A model generated the notes under the pieces. It saw only the letters and a list, made by a program, of their open reading frames with translations, did no database searches and was not told the DNA's origin. Below, piece by piece: positions 1 to 10,112 of a DNA stretch of 64,000 bases. Where the stretch lies: contig NZ_CP034450.1 in the NCBI RefSeq assembly GCF_003952505.1, forward strand, positions 3,658,001-3,722,000, read 5' to 3'. The DNA is from Mesorhizobium sp. M4B.F.Ca.ET.058.02.1.1 (GTDB lineage Bacteria > Pseudomonadota > Alphaproteobacteria > Rhizobiales > Rhizobiaceae). The position numbers and the translations under genes were made by a program. Every line of letters begins with the position of its first letter. The first letter of the stretch is position 1.

Positions 1-1
1 T

Positions 2-397
2 CCCGCCACCATGGCGATCGCGCTGCGCGCCAAGAAGGGGCCGGGGAAAATCGTGCTGGTCACCGACGCCATGGCGACGATCGGCACCGACATGACATCG
101 TTCACGCTGAACGGCCGCACCATCTACCGCAAGGACGGCAGCCTCAGACTGGCCGACGGCACGCTGGCCGGGGCCGATCTCGACATGATCTCGGCCGTGC
201 GCTTCATGCACCGCGGCGTCGGGCTTGAGCTTGGCGAGGCACTGCGCATGGCTTCGCTCTATCCGGCCGAGGCGATCGGCCAGGCGCACCGGCTTGGCCG
301 CTTCGCCAACGGCACCGCCGCCGACATCGTGGCACTATCGGAGGATCTGGACGTGAAGAGCGTCTGGATCGGCGGGAAGAAGTTGTTCGGGGCGTAG
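2..397 (+). CDS. nagA: N-acetylglucosamine-6-phosphate deacetylase, C-terminal part
   Basis: The open frame runs in from the left window edge, so only about the last 131 residues are present. NagA removes the acetyl group from GlcNAc-6-phosphate in the cytoplasm to give glucosamine-6-phosphate and acetate, in amino-sugar and peptidoglycan recycling. The visible part has the family's C-terminal landmarks: VLVTDAMATIG, holding the metal-site Asp of the amidohydrolase fold, then a LADGTLAGADLDM segment, a helix with the pattern ALRMASLYPAEAIG, and the closing strand ADIVALSEDLDVKSVWIGGK. The methionine at position 11 lies inside the protein and is not a start. The gene ends with TAG and is followed by an inverted repeat element. 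Confidence 0.9.
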   Translation, partial: PATMAIALRAKKGPGKIVLVTDAMATIGTDMTSFTLNGRTIYRKDGSLRLADGTLAGADLDMISAVRFMHRGVGLELGEALRMASLYPAEAIGQAHRLGRFANGTAADIVALSEDLDVKSVWIGGKKLFGA

Positions 398-460
398 GCC
401 ATCGATCCCACCGTCAATTGGGAAACCAACGTTCGCAATTGGCCGGAACCCTTCGCGCAT

Positions 461-618
461 CGTCATCCTCGGGCTTGACCCGAGGATCCATGCCGTGACC
501 TGTGACGTAAAGTGTAACGGTGCAGAATTCTGTAAACGTTGCAACGCCTTGGCGTCTCGGCATGGATCCTAGGGTCTACGCCGCGTCGCTTCGCACCTTG
601 CTTCGCCCTAGGATGACG
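461..618. repeat. Rhizobial-type palindromic intergenic repeat, two inverted halves
   Basis: The arm at 461-495 (CGTCATCCTCGGGC, then CCGAGGATCCATGCCG) recurs in inverted orientation at 558-618, with CATGGATCCTAGGGTC and a terminal CTAGGATGACG. Each half is itself a short hairpin around the CCTCGGG/CCCGAGG type core. The unit lies between convergent genes (nagA end and matB end), the usual location of mosaic/RIME-like elements in rhizobial genomes. It may act as a bidirectional transcript end, but no T tract is seen. The family name is inferred from form only. Confidence 0.7.
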
Positions 619-624
619 AAGCTA

Positions 625-2151
625 TTAGCCGGCTCGAACCGCTGCGTAGAGATCCTTGTAGGTCTCGCGCAAAACGTTCTTCTGCACCTTGCCCATGGTG
701 TTGCGGGGCAACTCGTCGACGAAGATCACCTGCTTCGGATGTTTGTATCGGGCGAGCCGGCCCGCAATGGCGTCAAGGACGTCGGCCGCGCCGATGGCCG
801 AGCCCGGCTTGCGCACCACGACCGCGGTGACACCCTCGCCGAAGTCCGGATGAGCGACGCCGATCACCGCGCTTTCGCTAACGCCGGCAAGCGCATCGAT
901 CTCGCCTTCGATCTCCTTGGGGTAGATGTTGTAGCCGCCGGAAATGATCAGGTCCTTGCCGCGCCCGACGATATGCACATAGCCGTCCCGGTCGATGAGG
1001 CCGAGATCGCCGGTGATGAAGAAGCCGTCGGGACGGAATTCGGCCGTGGTCTTTTCCGGCATCCGCCAGTAGCCGGCAAAGACGTTCGGGCCCTTCACCT
1101 CGATTATGCCGACCTTGCCCTGAGCAAGCGACCCGCTGCCGTCTGGATCGGCGATGCGCAGCGAAACACCCGGCAAAGGAAAGCCGACCGTGCCGGCGCG
1201 CCGCTCGCCATCATAGGGGTTGGACGTGTTCATATTGGTCTCGGTCATGCCGTAGCGCTCGAGGATGGCGTGGCCGGTGCGCTCGCGCCAGGCGGCATGC
1301 GTCTCGGCCAGCAACGGCGCAGACCCGGAAATGAACAGGCGGATGTTCTTGGCCGCCTGGGCGTCCAGGCCCTCCTGCTGCAGAAGCCTGACATAAAAGG
1401 TCGGCACGCCCATCAATGCCGTGGCGCGCGGCAGCAGCGCGATGATGCGGGCCGGGTCGAATTTTGCTTCGAACAGCATCGAGGCGCCGGCCATCAGGAT
1501 GACGTTGGTGGCCACGAAGAGGCCATGCGTGTGGAAGATCGGCAGCGCATGGATTAGGACGTCATCGGACGTGAAGCGCCAGTACTCGACCAGCACATGT
1601 GCGTTCGACGCAAGGTTCTCGTGGCTGAGCATGGCGCCCTTCGAGCGGCCGGTCGTGCCCGATGTGTAGAGGATCGCGGCAAGGTCGTCCGGTCCGCGCG
1701 CCACGTCGTTGAAATCCGCCTGATATCCGGAAGCGCTTTCCGGCAGCGAACCGTCGCCGTGCTGGCCAAGCGTCGCCAGCGCCGCGCCGGACGCTTGCGC
1801 CAGCGGGGCGATATCGGCCGCCCTTGCCGGGTCGCAGACCACCAGCCGTGGTTCGGCATCGCCAAAGAAATAGCGGAGTTCCGGCGGCGTGTAGGCGGTG
1901 TTGAGCGGCAGGAAGACGGCGCCGGCGCGCAGGCAAGCGAGGTAGAGCAGCACCGCTTCCGGGCTCTTCTCGACCTGCACGGCGACGCGGTCGCCCGGCG
2001 CCACGCCGGATTGCACCAGCGCATGCGCCAGCTGCGCCGATCGCGCCAGCATGTCGCCATAGGTGAGAGATCGCCCATCATCCGTCCGCATAAGCAGCCG
2101 CTGCGGCGCCGTGACGCGGGCGCGAAAAGCGTCGAACAGGTGATTGCTCAT
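625..2151 (-). CDS. matB: Malonyl-CoA synthetase (AMP-binding ligase)
   Basis: A 508-residue member of the ANL acyl-CoA synthetase superfamily; MatB makes malonyl-CoA from malonate, ATP and CoA in the cytoplasm. Visible motifs are the P-loop ILYTSGTTGRSKGAMLSH near residue 165, the YGMTETNM motif near residue 300, the ITGDLG aspartate, the hinge GRGKDLIISGGYNIYPKEIE near 400 and the catalytic lysine in RNTMGKVQKN near the end. The frame stays open farther upstream, but the ATG at 2151 has GGGAG seven bases ahead, begins MSNHLFDAFRARV as MatB proteins do, and avoids overlap with the regulator gene. The length matches rhizobial MatB (about 504). It lies downstream of a GntR regulator on the same strand, but no malonyl-CoA decarboxylase (matA) is visible here. 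Confidence 0.88.
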   Translation of the reverse strand: MSNHLFDAFRARVTAPQRLLMRTDDGRSLTYGDMLARSAQLAHALVQSGVAPGDRVAVQVEKSPEAVLLYLACLRAGAVFLPLNTAYTPPELRYFFGDAEPRLVVCDPARAADIAPLAQASGAALATLGQHGDGSLPESASGYQADFNDVARGPDDLAAILYTSGTTGRSKGAMLSHENLASNAHVLVEYWRFTSDDVLIHALPIFHTHGLFVATNVILMAGASMLFEAKFDPARIIALLPRATALMGVPTFYVRLLQQEGLDAQAAKNIRLFISGSAPLLAETHAAWRERTGHAILERYGMTETNMNTSNPYDGERRAGTVGFPLPGVSLRIADPDGSGSLAQGKVGIIEVKGPNVFAGYWRMPEKTTAEFRPDGFFITGDLGLIDRDGYVHIVGRGKDLIISGGYNIYPKEIEGEIDALAGVSESAVIGVAHPDFGEGVTAVVVRKPGSAIGAADVLDAIAGRLARYKHPKQVIFVDELPRNTMGKVQKNVLRETYKDLYAAVRAG

Positions 2152-2236
2152 TGTTGCTCCCGCGAATGGCGCGGCGAATCCTGAATTCGCATCGTTTCGG
2201 TCAGAGCGAATATCAGATTTGAGGCTGAACGAGCAG

Positions 2237-2983
2237 CTATTTGCGCCCGCGGTGCGCCTTGGCGGCACTCACCTTCGGATCATCGTCCCGGCTGAAGCGC
2301 GCCATGCACCTGGCCGCCGTCAGCCGGTAATGGTTGAGCAGGGCCTCGACCGCGCCATCGGCGTCGCCATCGAGCGTGCGTTCGGCGATCTGGCGGTGCT
2401 CGGCAAGATCGTCGCGCTCGTCTCCCAGGCCGTGCTGCGACATCAGCCGGTAGCGGGAAGCCTGGTCGGAAAGTTGGTCGCAGAAACCGACCAGCCAGTG
2501 TGACCGGCAGCCCGCAATCAGCGCGCGATGGAAGGCCCGATGCAGCTTCTCCCAGTCGGGATTGTTCGACGAGGGATCCTCCGGCATGCGGCGCTGGGCG
2601 CGCGCCAGGCGGTGCAGGGCCAGCACCAGCTGCTCCTCCCACTCGCCGGTGCGGTGTTCGATCGATTCGCGCAGCGCGCGCTCCTCAAGCCAGCAGCGGG
2701 TGCGCGTCAGTTCCTCCAGCTCCTCGGCGCTGACCGGCATGAGGAAGAAGCCGCGCTGGTCGTGGCGGCCAAGCAGACCTTCGGAGGCGAGACGGTTGAG
2801 AGCCTCGCGCACGGGCGAAGCGCCGGCACCATATCGCGAAACCACCCATTCGACCCGAAGCTTGCTTTCGGTCTCCAGCACACCGCGCAGGAGATCGTCC
2901 CGAAGCTGATGATAGACCGTGCTGGCGAGGGTGCTCTTGGGTCCGGCACCTTCATCGCCCGGATCGGCGGTTCCGTATGTCAA
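2237..2983 (-). CDS. GntR family (FCD) transcriptional regulator, MatR-like
   Basis: 248 residues with an N-terminal winged helix (about residues 18-85, containing GAGASPVREALNRLASEGLL, the typical GntR recognition helix region) and a C-terminal all-helical FCD effector domain with conserved His and Glu/Asp residues (TRCWLEERAL, HRAFHRALIAGC, HRQIAERTLDGDADGAVEAL). The start appears to be TTG at 2983, because AGGAG lies five bases upstream and no in-frame ATG or GTG follows near the beginning. It is co-directional with matB, 85 bp upstream of it. In rhizobia MatR of this family represses the malonate genes, so a malonate-responsive repressor role is inferred, not shown. Confidence 0.82.
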   Translation of the reverse strand: MTYGTADPGDEGAGPKSTLASTVYHQLRDDLLRGVLETESKLRVEWVVSRYGAGASPVREALNRLASEGLLGRHDQRGFFLMPVSAEELEELTRTRCWLEERALRESIEHRTGEWEEQLVLALHRLARAQRRMPEDPSSNNPDWEKLHRAFHRALIAGCRSHWLVGFCDQLSDQASRYRLMSQHGLGDERDDLAEHRQIAERTLDGDADGAVEALLNHYRLTAARCMARFSRDDDPKVSAAKAHRGRK

Positions 2984-3258
2984 TATGGCTCCTGTTGCCT
3001 GCCTTGGCCTGTTGTTGGTTCTTGTTGCGAAGCAGTCTCAATCCCATACACGTACTATACCGTGCCACACTTCGCAGCCTCAAGCGGAAGATGATGGTAT
3101 TCGACTTAAAGAGGATAGAGCGCACTGGCCCGCCGAAGTAACGGTCGGCTAAAGAATCTTGAGTTTCCTGCATCGCTTGGGGCGCTGAACAGCGAAGCTA
3201 CTCATTTCGGCCATCAGTCAGACTGGGTATCCCGCCGCGATACGGTCAACGGCCAGGA

Positions 3259-3936
3259 TCAGGCGGCGGTTCGGTCCGCCGCGGTCCTGATCGCCTCGAT
3301 ATTGGCCCGATAGGCTTCGACGCTGCCGCCCTTGAAGATGGCGGCGCCCGCCACCAGCACGTCGGCGCCCGCCGCCGTGACCAGCGGCGCCGTCTCCGGC
3401 GACACGCCGCCGTCGATCTCGATCTGGATCGGACGGTTGCCGATCAGCGCCTTCACCCGCTTCACCTTGTCGACCATGGCCGGAATGAACGCCTGACCGC
3501 CGAAGCCCGGGTTGACGGTCATGATCAGGATCAGGTCGAGCAGGTCGAGTACATATTCGACAGCGCTTTCGGGTGTCGCCGGGTTAAGCGACACGCCGGC
3601 CTTCTTGCCGAGGTTCCTGATCGTCTGCAGCGAGCGGTCGAGATGCGGTCCGGCCTCGGCATGCACGGTCATGCCGTCGCAGCCGGCCTCGGCGAAGGCG
3701 GCCAGATATGGATCGGCCGGCGCGATCATCAGGTGGCAATCGAAGAAGGCCTTGCTGCGGTTGCGGATCGCCTTTACCACCGGCGGGCCGAAGGTGATGT
3801 TGGGGACGAAATGGCCGTCCATGACGTCGAGATGGATCCAGTCGGCGCCGGCTGCCGCGACGGCCTCGACCTCGTCGCCGAGCTTCGAGAAATCCGACGC
3901 CAGCACCGATGGCGCGATCAGGGTTTTCTTGGCCAT
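3259..3936 (-). CDS. rpe: Ribulose-phosphate 3-epimerase
   Basis: 225 residues, the usual Rpe length. It interconverts ribulose-5-phosphate and xylulose-5-phosphate in the cytoplasm (pentose phosphate route), which also links to the xylose genes farther right. TIM-barrel landmarks are [14 protein letters not shown] at the N-terminus, the metal-site segment [17 protein letters not shown] (about 35-51), FDCHLMI (about 67-73), the [13 protein letters not shown] phosphate loop (about 142-154) and [12 protein letters not shown] (about 176-187). An open frame extends far upstream but without similarity; the ATG at 3936 follows GGGAAG and starts [10 protein letters not shown], typical for the family. 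Confidence 0.95.
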   Translation of the reverse strand: MAKKTLIAPSVLASDFSKLGDEVEAVAAAGADWIHLDVMDGHFVPNITFGPPVVKAIRNRSKAFFDCHLMIAPADPYLAAFAEAGCDGMTVHAEAGPHLDRSLQTIRNLGKKAGVSLNPATPESAVEYVLDLLDLILIMTVNPGFGGQAFIPAMVDKVKRVKALIGNRPIQIEIDGGVSPETAPLVTAAGADVLVAGAAIFKGGSVEAYRANIEAIRTAADRTAA

Positions 3937-3972
3937 GTCCGCTTCCCGTTCTTCAAGTCCGCTCCGCCCTAG

Positions 3973-4096
3973 CGCATCGGCCGGAAAATCGGAACCGTTT
4001 TTCGAAAGGGACAATGCCTGATTATGTGTTGGAGCGCAGCCAGCGCCCAAAAAGGAGCTACGTCGCTCCCGATCGGGATGACGTTTCGTCATCCCG
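3973..4096. repeat. Palindromic repeat and hairpin cluster downstream of the 652-aa gene
   Basis: Between rpe and the next gene lies a stretch of stacked inverted repeats: a REP-like unit around 3973-4017 (GCATCGGCCGGAAAATCGG followed by a diverged inverted copy), a GGAGC/GCTCC hairpin at 4054-4069, and a perfect 10-bp stem with a 3-base loop at 4074-4096 (CGGGATGACG, TTT, CGTCATCCCG). Similar REP-like units are common between rhizobial genes. A role in transcript ending or stability is inferred. Confidence 0.5.
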
Positions 4097-4100
4097 CAAA

Positions 4101-4126
4101 GGAGAGAGGCGTCGCCGCCTCTCTCC
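4101..4126 (-). terminator. Probable terminator after the 652-aa exported protein gene
   Basis: A perfect 11-bp stem (GGAGAGAGGCG and CGCCTCTCTCC) with a 4-base loop lies 17 bp past the stop codon at 4143. On the minus strand it is followed by TTTGCGG, so the T tract is short; termination is likely but may be partly factor dependent. Confidence 0.6.
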
Positions 4127-4142
4127 TGGTTTGCAGCAGGAT

Positions 4143-6101
4143 TCAGTTCACCTGAAGTCGTGACCTGGCCTGTCCCGGCAGGAACGACGGGCCTCTGCCT
4201 TGCTTCAACTTCTGCAGCCCAAGCGTCTTCGAAGCCGGCCTGGGCACGCAATGTCCGCGCACCGTCATTTCGGTCGGCCGGCAGCCCGTGGTGATGATTG
4301 CGTCCCTCACACATGCCTTGCCGACCAGATGGTAGCCGCGTTTGCAGTCGATGATGATGGAAGGCTTGCGCACGCATTCGCCATTGATGCGCTGTTCGTC
4401 ACGCCGGCATTTCCCGGCGATCACGGCATTCTTCACGCATTTCAGGCCGACCTGATGATAGCCGGGCAGGCAGTGGATGCTGACGCCGATGCACCTGCCG
4501 TCGACCAGCTTCTCGGTGCTCTTGCATGCGGCCACCAGCGGCCTGTCGACACATTTGCCGCGCAGCAAGCTTTGGCTGGGCAGGCATTTGCGGCCGGGAT
4601 CCACAACGACCGGCGGCAGCCTGGGCTTGCCGAAGTCGGGGCGCGTGCTTGAGACAAGATCGTCGACCTTGGGCTCGACAGTGCGTTTTATGCAGGTGAA
4701 ATCCTCCGCATCCGCGTCGATGGTGGCAATGGATCCATTCGGCTTGATCTCCTGCAAGGTGCACTGGATCGAGCGGGTCCTGCTTATGCTGAGATCGTGC
4801 GCGGCGCTGGCCTTGAACACACCGCCTTCGTTGAAGGCGACCGCGGTCCCGGTGAAGAAGGCGCCGTTCGAGCAACCGATCCGGTAGTGCAACGCGCCGG
4901 GAGCATCGCGGCTCGCTTCGAACGCGACCTGACCTTTGCGCGGGCAAAGTTTCCTCGATCCGGCGCTGTCGGAAACGGTCACTTCGCCTTGCCAGTCGGC
5001 CTTTGCCGGCGGGTTGTCGGGATCGGCCTGAGGTCCATCGGTGAAGCCGCCGCCGCCCGCGCCAGTGCAATGGACGGTGATGTCTTTCCAGCCGTCGAAG
5101 GGCTCGAACGGGCCGTTGCCGACTATTTCGGTCTTGTACTGGAAGTACGCGGTCGCTCCGACATTCTCCCATTTCTCATAAGTGGCGAAATAGCCGTTCT
5201 TGCCCGCGTCGAAGGACGCCCAGACCTGCTTGAATTCCGATGTGATCGGCCCATTGTCCTTCTGCCGCCAGATGCGCATCGATACCGGCCCGGCCTTGTT
5301 GGCCTGCGCGCGGCTGGTCACCTTGAGCGCCGGGCACACTGTGCCGGGTGTCGAGCCGGGCTGGTTCGAGCGGTAGGTGGTCAGGAACAGTTTGACGTTC
5401 TTTGTCTCGAATTCGCCGAAATCGACGGCGATGTCCTGAGCCGCCGGTTTGACGACGGGATCGCAAACGACCTGGACGTCGAACGAACCGTGTTCGGCAT
5501 AATGCGATTCGTAGATCGGATAGGGCCAGCTGCCGCCGGTCGTCTCGGTGGCAGCATTGTGCATGTCGAGCGCCTTGTCGGTCAGCGCCGAAAAGGTTGC
5601 GTGGAAGGTGTGCGTGAACGAATAGGACTTCGTCGGCCCATCGGGCTGGAGGTGCTGGTTGCACTTGGCGATAATCTGATCGCCATAGGGCACCGACGCG
5701 ATGTCCGCATTCGAAGACAGCGCCATGATCGAGGGATCGAAGGAGAAGTTCGCCTGGTGATCATAGTCGCGGCTGACCGGCGATGCGCTCCAGATCGGCG
5801 GAAACGCCCCGCACTGGCTGGGGCCGCATACGCCGAGCGATACACCGACCTGCTGCACGTAGCCTGGCCAGCGTGTGTCGATCTTCATGTGGCCCCAGAA
5901 CTGGACCGTGCCGCTTTTCAGCCTGTCCCATTTCTGTTTGTCGCTCGAAACGACATGGAGCGTGGTGTTGACGCTCTGCGTGTCGAACGACATCGACTTG
6001 ATGTTGGCCTGCGCGGCGGAAGCGGAGGTGCTGACTAGTCCGGCTGCGAACAGGGCAACAGTCGCAACCGTATTGCGAAAGGCATGGCTGACTGAAGACA
6101 T
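4143..6101 (-). CDS. Exported Cys-rich protein with C-terminal GxC repeats, function unknown
   Basis: 652 residues. A clear Sec signal peptide (positively charged start, hydrophobic [12 protein letters not shown], then STSASAA) with cleavage near residue 30 shows export. The middle (about 40-370) is beta-rich without a recognised family; a second region (about 375-490) has paired cysteines. The last 150 residues contain at least six short Cys modules of the pattern C-(x)3-G-(x)5-G-(x)1-C-V, for example [13 protein letters not shown] and [13 protein letters not shown], resembling the modules at the end of the next gene's product. ATG at 6101 has AGGAGAGAG upstream. Same strand and similar composition suggest a shared role with the two exported proteins upstream, although a terminator separates it from them. 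No enzymatic motif was seen; a surface or periplasmic structural or binding role is a guess. Confidence 0.75.
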   Translation of the reverse strand: MSSVSHAFRNTVATVALFAAGLVSTSASAAQANIKSMSFDTQSVNTTLHVVSSDKQKWDRLKSGTVQFWGHMKIDTRWPGYVQQVGVSLGVCGPSQCGAFPPIWSASPVSRDYDHQANFSFDPSIMALSSNADIASVPYGDQIIAKCNQHLQPDGPTKSYSFTHTFHATFSALTDKALDMHNAATETTGGSWPYPIYESHYAEHGSFDVQVVCDPVVKPAAQDIAVDFGEFETKNVKLFLTTYRSNQPGSTPGTVCPALKVTSRAQANKAGPVSMRIWRQKDNGPITSEFKQVWASFDAGKNGYFATYEKWENVGATAYFQYKTEIVGNGPFEPFDGWKDITVHCTGAGGGGFTDGPQADPDNPPAKADWQGEVTVSDSAGSRKLCPRKGQVAFEASRDAPGALHYRIGCSNGAFFTGTAVAFNEGGVFKASAAHDLSISRTRSIQCTLQEIKPNGSIATIDADAEDFTCIKRTVEPKVDDLVSSTRPDFGKPRLPPVVVDPGRKCLPSQSLLRGKCVDRPLVAACKSTEKLVDGRCIGVSIHCLPGYHQVGLKCVKNAVIAGKCRRDEQRINGECVRKPSIIIDCKRGYHLVGKACVRDAIITTGCRPTEMTVRGHCVPRPASKTLGLQKLKQGRGPSFLPGQARSRLQVN

Positions 6102-6178
6102 CTCTCTCTCCTGATGTGTTCCTTCAGCGATTGGTCGCCGCTCGCGGCATCAAGGTTCACGCGGGCGATCCCGCCAAC

Positions 6179-6206
6179 GAAAAACCCGCCGGATTGCTCC
6201 GGCGGG
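6179..6206 (-). terminator. Rho-independent terminator after the DUF11/Cys-repeat gene
   Basis: On the minus strand the stem CCCGCCGG, loop AGCAAT and CCGGCGGG are followed directly by TTTTTC. It lies 24 bp downstream of the stop at 6230, so the two exported-protein genes on either side are probably separate transcripts. Confidence 0.85.
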
Positions 6207-6229
6207 GTTCTGGTTTTCCTATCGCTAGA

Positions 6230-9200
6230 TCACGGCTTGGAGTTCTGGATGTTCGCACCCGCCGGATCCTGCTGCACCTGCGGCGTACGTCTCGGCACCA
6301 GCTGCTGCAGGATGTTCGGATTGAGCAGCAGGTTCGGGTTGACCTCCACGCCCGGCTTGCGGATCGGGACGCAGTTTGGATATTTTCCGGTCGTCCCGGT
6401 CGGGCAGCGCCGCAGGATGATGATCGGCTGGCACTGGCCGTTGATCAGCTGCGAACCCGGAGCGCATTCCTGCCGGACCCTACGGCAGGCACCGTCACGG
6501 ACCTCGGTGCCACGCGGGCAGACACATTCGCCACGCTTGTTGTGGACCTGGCCGCGAATGGTGCACTGCTCCAGTTCAGGCTTCTTCTGCCGGCAGGCGC
6601 CGTCGCGGATTTCCGTACCCCTCGGGCAGACACAGTTGCCGTTGGCGTCGTGGATCTGGCCGCGGATCGTGCACTGCTCCGGCTTTGGCCGGATCGGCCG
6701 GCAGGCGCCGTTGCGCACCTCGGTCCCCTTCGGGCAGACGCAATCGCCATCGGCGTTGCGGACCTGGCCGGGGATCCGGCACTGCTCCGGTTTCGGCCGG
6801 ATCGGCCGGCAGGCACCATTGCGCACCTCGGTCCCCTTCGGGCAGACGCAATCGCCGTCCGCGTCGTGGACCTGGCCGCGAATGGTGCACTGCTCGGGCT
6901 GCTGCTTGTCCCGCACGCAGGCATTCGCGATCCTGTCGAGATGCGTGCCCTTGGGGCAGTAGCAGCTGTCGCCATCCGCCGACGGCACCGAGCCGGGTAT
7001 AGTGCAGCCCTGCGTCATCTTCACGCAGGCGCCGTTCTCGAGCTCGGTTCCGCGCGGACAGACACAGCGCCCGTCCTCGGTGCGGATCTGGCCCTTGAGC
7101 AGGACGCAAGGCTTTGGCTTTGGCTTCGGCTCGATGATGACGCCGTCGCCCGTGCACTGGCCGTTGCGGTAGGTGGTGCCTTCCGGGCAGACGCAGCGGC
7201 CGGCATCGTTCATGACGAAGCCCGCCGAGCACTGCTTCTTCACCTCGTTCCTGATGGTGAAGGGATGGCACGCATAAGCCTTGCCGCGATTGCCCTGGAT
7301 GTTGGCCTGATCGCCGGAAAGCACGTCGCCGCCGCCCTGCACCCGCGTATCCGGAGACAGGACGCCAACGCAGTTCTGACCGTTGACCGTGCCCTGCAGA
7401 TTGGCCAGGCGGCCGTCATCGGGGATGACCACGGTGACATTGTGCACGTGGCTTTCCCCGGCGCCGAGCGTCAGGTTGGTTATGCAGGACAAAGGCAGCG
7501 TCGTCGGTTCCGGCGAGCAGCCGAAGGGCGGCTCGATCGACGTGATCTCGACGCCTTCCAGCCTGCCCAGTCCTTCCACGCCGATCGCATCGCCGATCCG
7601 GACCGGACCGGAGAAGGCGCTCGGCCCATCGTTCGTGATGGTGATTTCGAACGAGCAGGGCTGGCCGGGCCGGCATTCGCTGTCGCCGGTCTTCTCGACG
7701 CGGATGGTCGGAGCCCCGCCGCCCTTGGCGCAAGCCTGGCCGATCGGATAGACGATGTCGTCTCCCGGCGCCGGCCCGTAGGAGCCGCGCGCGCAGTTCT
7801 CGAACTCGCCATTGGCCGAGACGGTCACGTCGAAGTGCCTGGAGGTTCCGGGCGTCATCACGGCGCCGGGAATCTGGCAAGACAGCGTGTTGGCCGGAAC
7901 CGGTCCGCAGGCCCATTCAGCGCCGTCGGGAGTGACGGTCTGGATCTGGACCGGTGCGCCACCGGCCACCAGCGTGGCGGCATCGTTGACCCGCACCGGA
8001 CCGGTGGGGGCCGCCGTGCCGGCATTGCTGACGGTGATGCGGCAGGAAACCACCGCGGCACCGGCCAGCGAGCCGTTGCACACCTTGGTGATGCGCAGGC
8101 CGGGCTTGCCGCCATTGGGATGGCGGAAGCGTTCCTTGGCGCAGGCCTTGTTGTTGGTGAGGTCGACCTCACCGGGTATGGCCTTCACCGCCGCGCAGTT
8201 CTCAACGCTGTCCGACTGGTAGTTTGCCGGCATCACCGCCTTGACGACGATCGACGTCGAGGCGCCAGGCATCAGCACGATGCCGGGATTGTCGCAACGG
8301 AACTGGCCGGGGCCGTTCGGTCCACAGCTCCAGGGCGGAGACGGGCCGAAGGTCGAGGAGGCAGGCGCGCCGCCGGGATAGCTGTCGATGACCGTCAGCG
8401 GTCCGTTATAGGGGACGCTGCCGTTGTTGATGAGGTCGATGACGAAGTAGCAGATGCCGTCAGCCGTGCAGACCGGGATGCGGGCACGCTTCTTCAGGAT
8501 CAGGTCGACCTTCTTCTCGACCGGCGGCCGGCACTCAGGGTCGCGATCGCCACGCCGGCAGATCGGGATCGAGGCGCAGCCGCGATCGTTCTGCTGGCTG
8601 CCGAACAGCGGCTTGCCGCTGGCCTGGTAGTCGTAGATGGCGCAGTTGCGCAGCACGCGTCCCTGCCAGCCCGGCGCCGGCTTGAAGCCGAGCTTGAGGT
8701 CGACAAAGGCGCCCGGGTTGAGCGTGGTCACCGGATGGGTGCAGGTCATCGGCGTGACGCCGGGCACGCAGACCCAGGGCGGGTTCGGGCCGGAATCCAG
8801 CACCGAGCCGGCTGGCAACGTCACCTCGTCGAGCACGATCTTGCCGTGATAGGGCGCGCCGCCGACATTGCTGACCCTGATGGTGAAGTCGCAGCCGCCG
8901 GCCATCGTGCAACGCGTGACATCGGCGCGCTTCTCGACCTTGAGGTCCGGCTCCTTGTCGGGCGGGCATCTGAGGTCGCGCGGGATGACGATGTCGATAG
9001 TCTGCGTGCAGCACAGGCCCCAGCCCTCCTCCGGACCGGCATAGGTCTCGATGCCGGTGACAATAAGGTGGATGACATCACCGGGCGATGCGCCGACGAT
9101 CTTCCAGTTGAGCACGCCGCCGCCCGCCGGCACCAGTTGCGTGTCGGGGATGATGGTGATGCCGGGCGTGGTCGTCGAGACCTGCACCCACTTGCCACCC

Positions 9201-10035
9201 ATCTCCTGGCCGACAGGCATGTGGTAGATGAAGGCGCCGCCGCCGGGCACGCAATCGACCGTGCCGCGCTCCACCTTGAAGCATTCCTTGCCGGGAGGTG
9301 GTGGTGGCGGATTACATTTGGTCAAGTCGATGCGGATCGAGGTCTTCTCGCCAGTGAGGAAATCGCCGTCATCCGGCTTGCCCGGATCCTGCGACGGGAT
9401 GATGGTCCCCGGGCCGCCTCCCATCGACACCTTGATCGTGCCCTGGTTGTCGACCATGGCCGGCGCGGGGAACGCCGCGTGGTCGATCTTGGCCACGATC
9501 TGGAAGGTGATGGTGCGTTCGTTCGCGGCGCCCATGCCGTCGAGATCGCTGGCGGAAATCCGGAAATCGGAAACCGTCGCGGTGTCGTTCGGGTCCGCCG
9601 AGGTGCTGATCACCGCACCGGGCAGTGCACCGCCCGCCGCATCGGTGCCATCGCCGGACACATGCGCGCTGACGATCTGCAGGCCATGCGGAGGCTGGTC
9701 CTTGAAGTCGAGCCTGGTGTTCTTTAGCGCATTGGCAAGCACGGGATTGGCAAAGGCTTGCGCATTGCCGCGCAGGCCGAACGTCAAGGTGTAGAAGACG
9801 TAGTCGCAGCTTCTCTGGCCGCCCTTCTTGGTGAAGAACGGCACGATGCGCCCCGGCTCGGGATTGACGACACGGGGATTGTCGAGCTCAAGCCTGGGTT
9901 CCGGGCCTGCGGCCTCGACGATCTTGGCCGGGATGGGGTCCTCGGCGAAGGCCGGCAATGCCGGCAGCATGGCGACCGCGATACCGGCCGCCATCAGCCA
10001 GCGCGCGCCGCGCCTGGCATATGACAGGGTTTCAT
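6230..10035 (-). CDS. Large exported DUF11 and tandem Cys-repeat protein (5' frameshift)
   Basis: The main frame from the ATG at 9994 codes 1254 residues. In order: a beta-rich N-terminal region (to about 340), four DUF11-like domains (about 355-455, 500-610, 635-750, 765-880) each with paired Cys and a PPWxC or similar segment, then a Cys-rich tail (about 920-1190) with four near-identical 36-residue modules (CVCPKGTEVRNGAC pattern) and a short asparagine/proline-rich end. ATG 9994 lacks a Shine-Dalgarno site and would give a signal peptide with no charged start. The ATG at 10035, with GGAG ahead, reads MK in another frame; adding one base in the AAACCC tract at 10027-10032 yields MKTLSYARRGARWL joined to the hydrophobic AAGIAVAMLPALPAFA, an ideal export signal. 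The protein probably is a cell-surface or periplasmic structural protein; no catalytic motif was found. Confidence 0.72.
6461..6892 (-). repeat. Tandem 108-bp coding repeats (four units)
   Basis: Four consecutive units of 36 codons, starting at 6892, 6784, 6676 and 6568 on the minus strand. Each encodes QC-(x)4-GQ-(x)5-G-(x)1-CVCP-(x)1-GTE-(x)2-(N/D)GAC. Two of them are nearly identical over the RPIRPKPE linker, implying recent duplication. Weaker related modules continue up to about 7225. Such arrays can change copy number by slippage. Confidence 0.85.
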
Positions 10036-10112
10036 GATCGTCTCCATGACGGTGGGTTTGCTGCTGCTGGGAGCAAGCGGGGAAAGCGCGGAAATGGTCA
10101 TCTTTCCCTCCC

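Noticed and set aside
4797..6038. Antisense 413-codon frame opposite the 652-aa gene
   Set aside because: No ribosome site, no motif; the opposite strand has signal peptide and Cys modules.
6461..6892. Tandem repeat considered as a CRISPR array
   Set aside because: Units are 108 bp, contiguous without spacers and in frame with a Cys-module protein.
6116..9727. A 1203-codon open frame antisense to the DUF11 gene
   Set aside because: It mirrors the codon bias of the real gene on the other strand; the real strand shows domains, repeats and a terminator, the antisense frame shows none.
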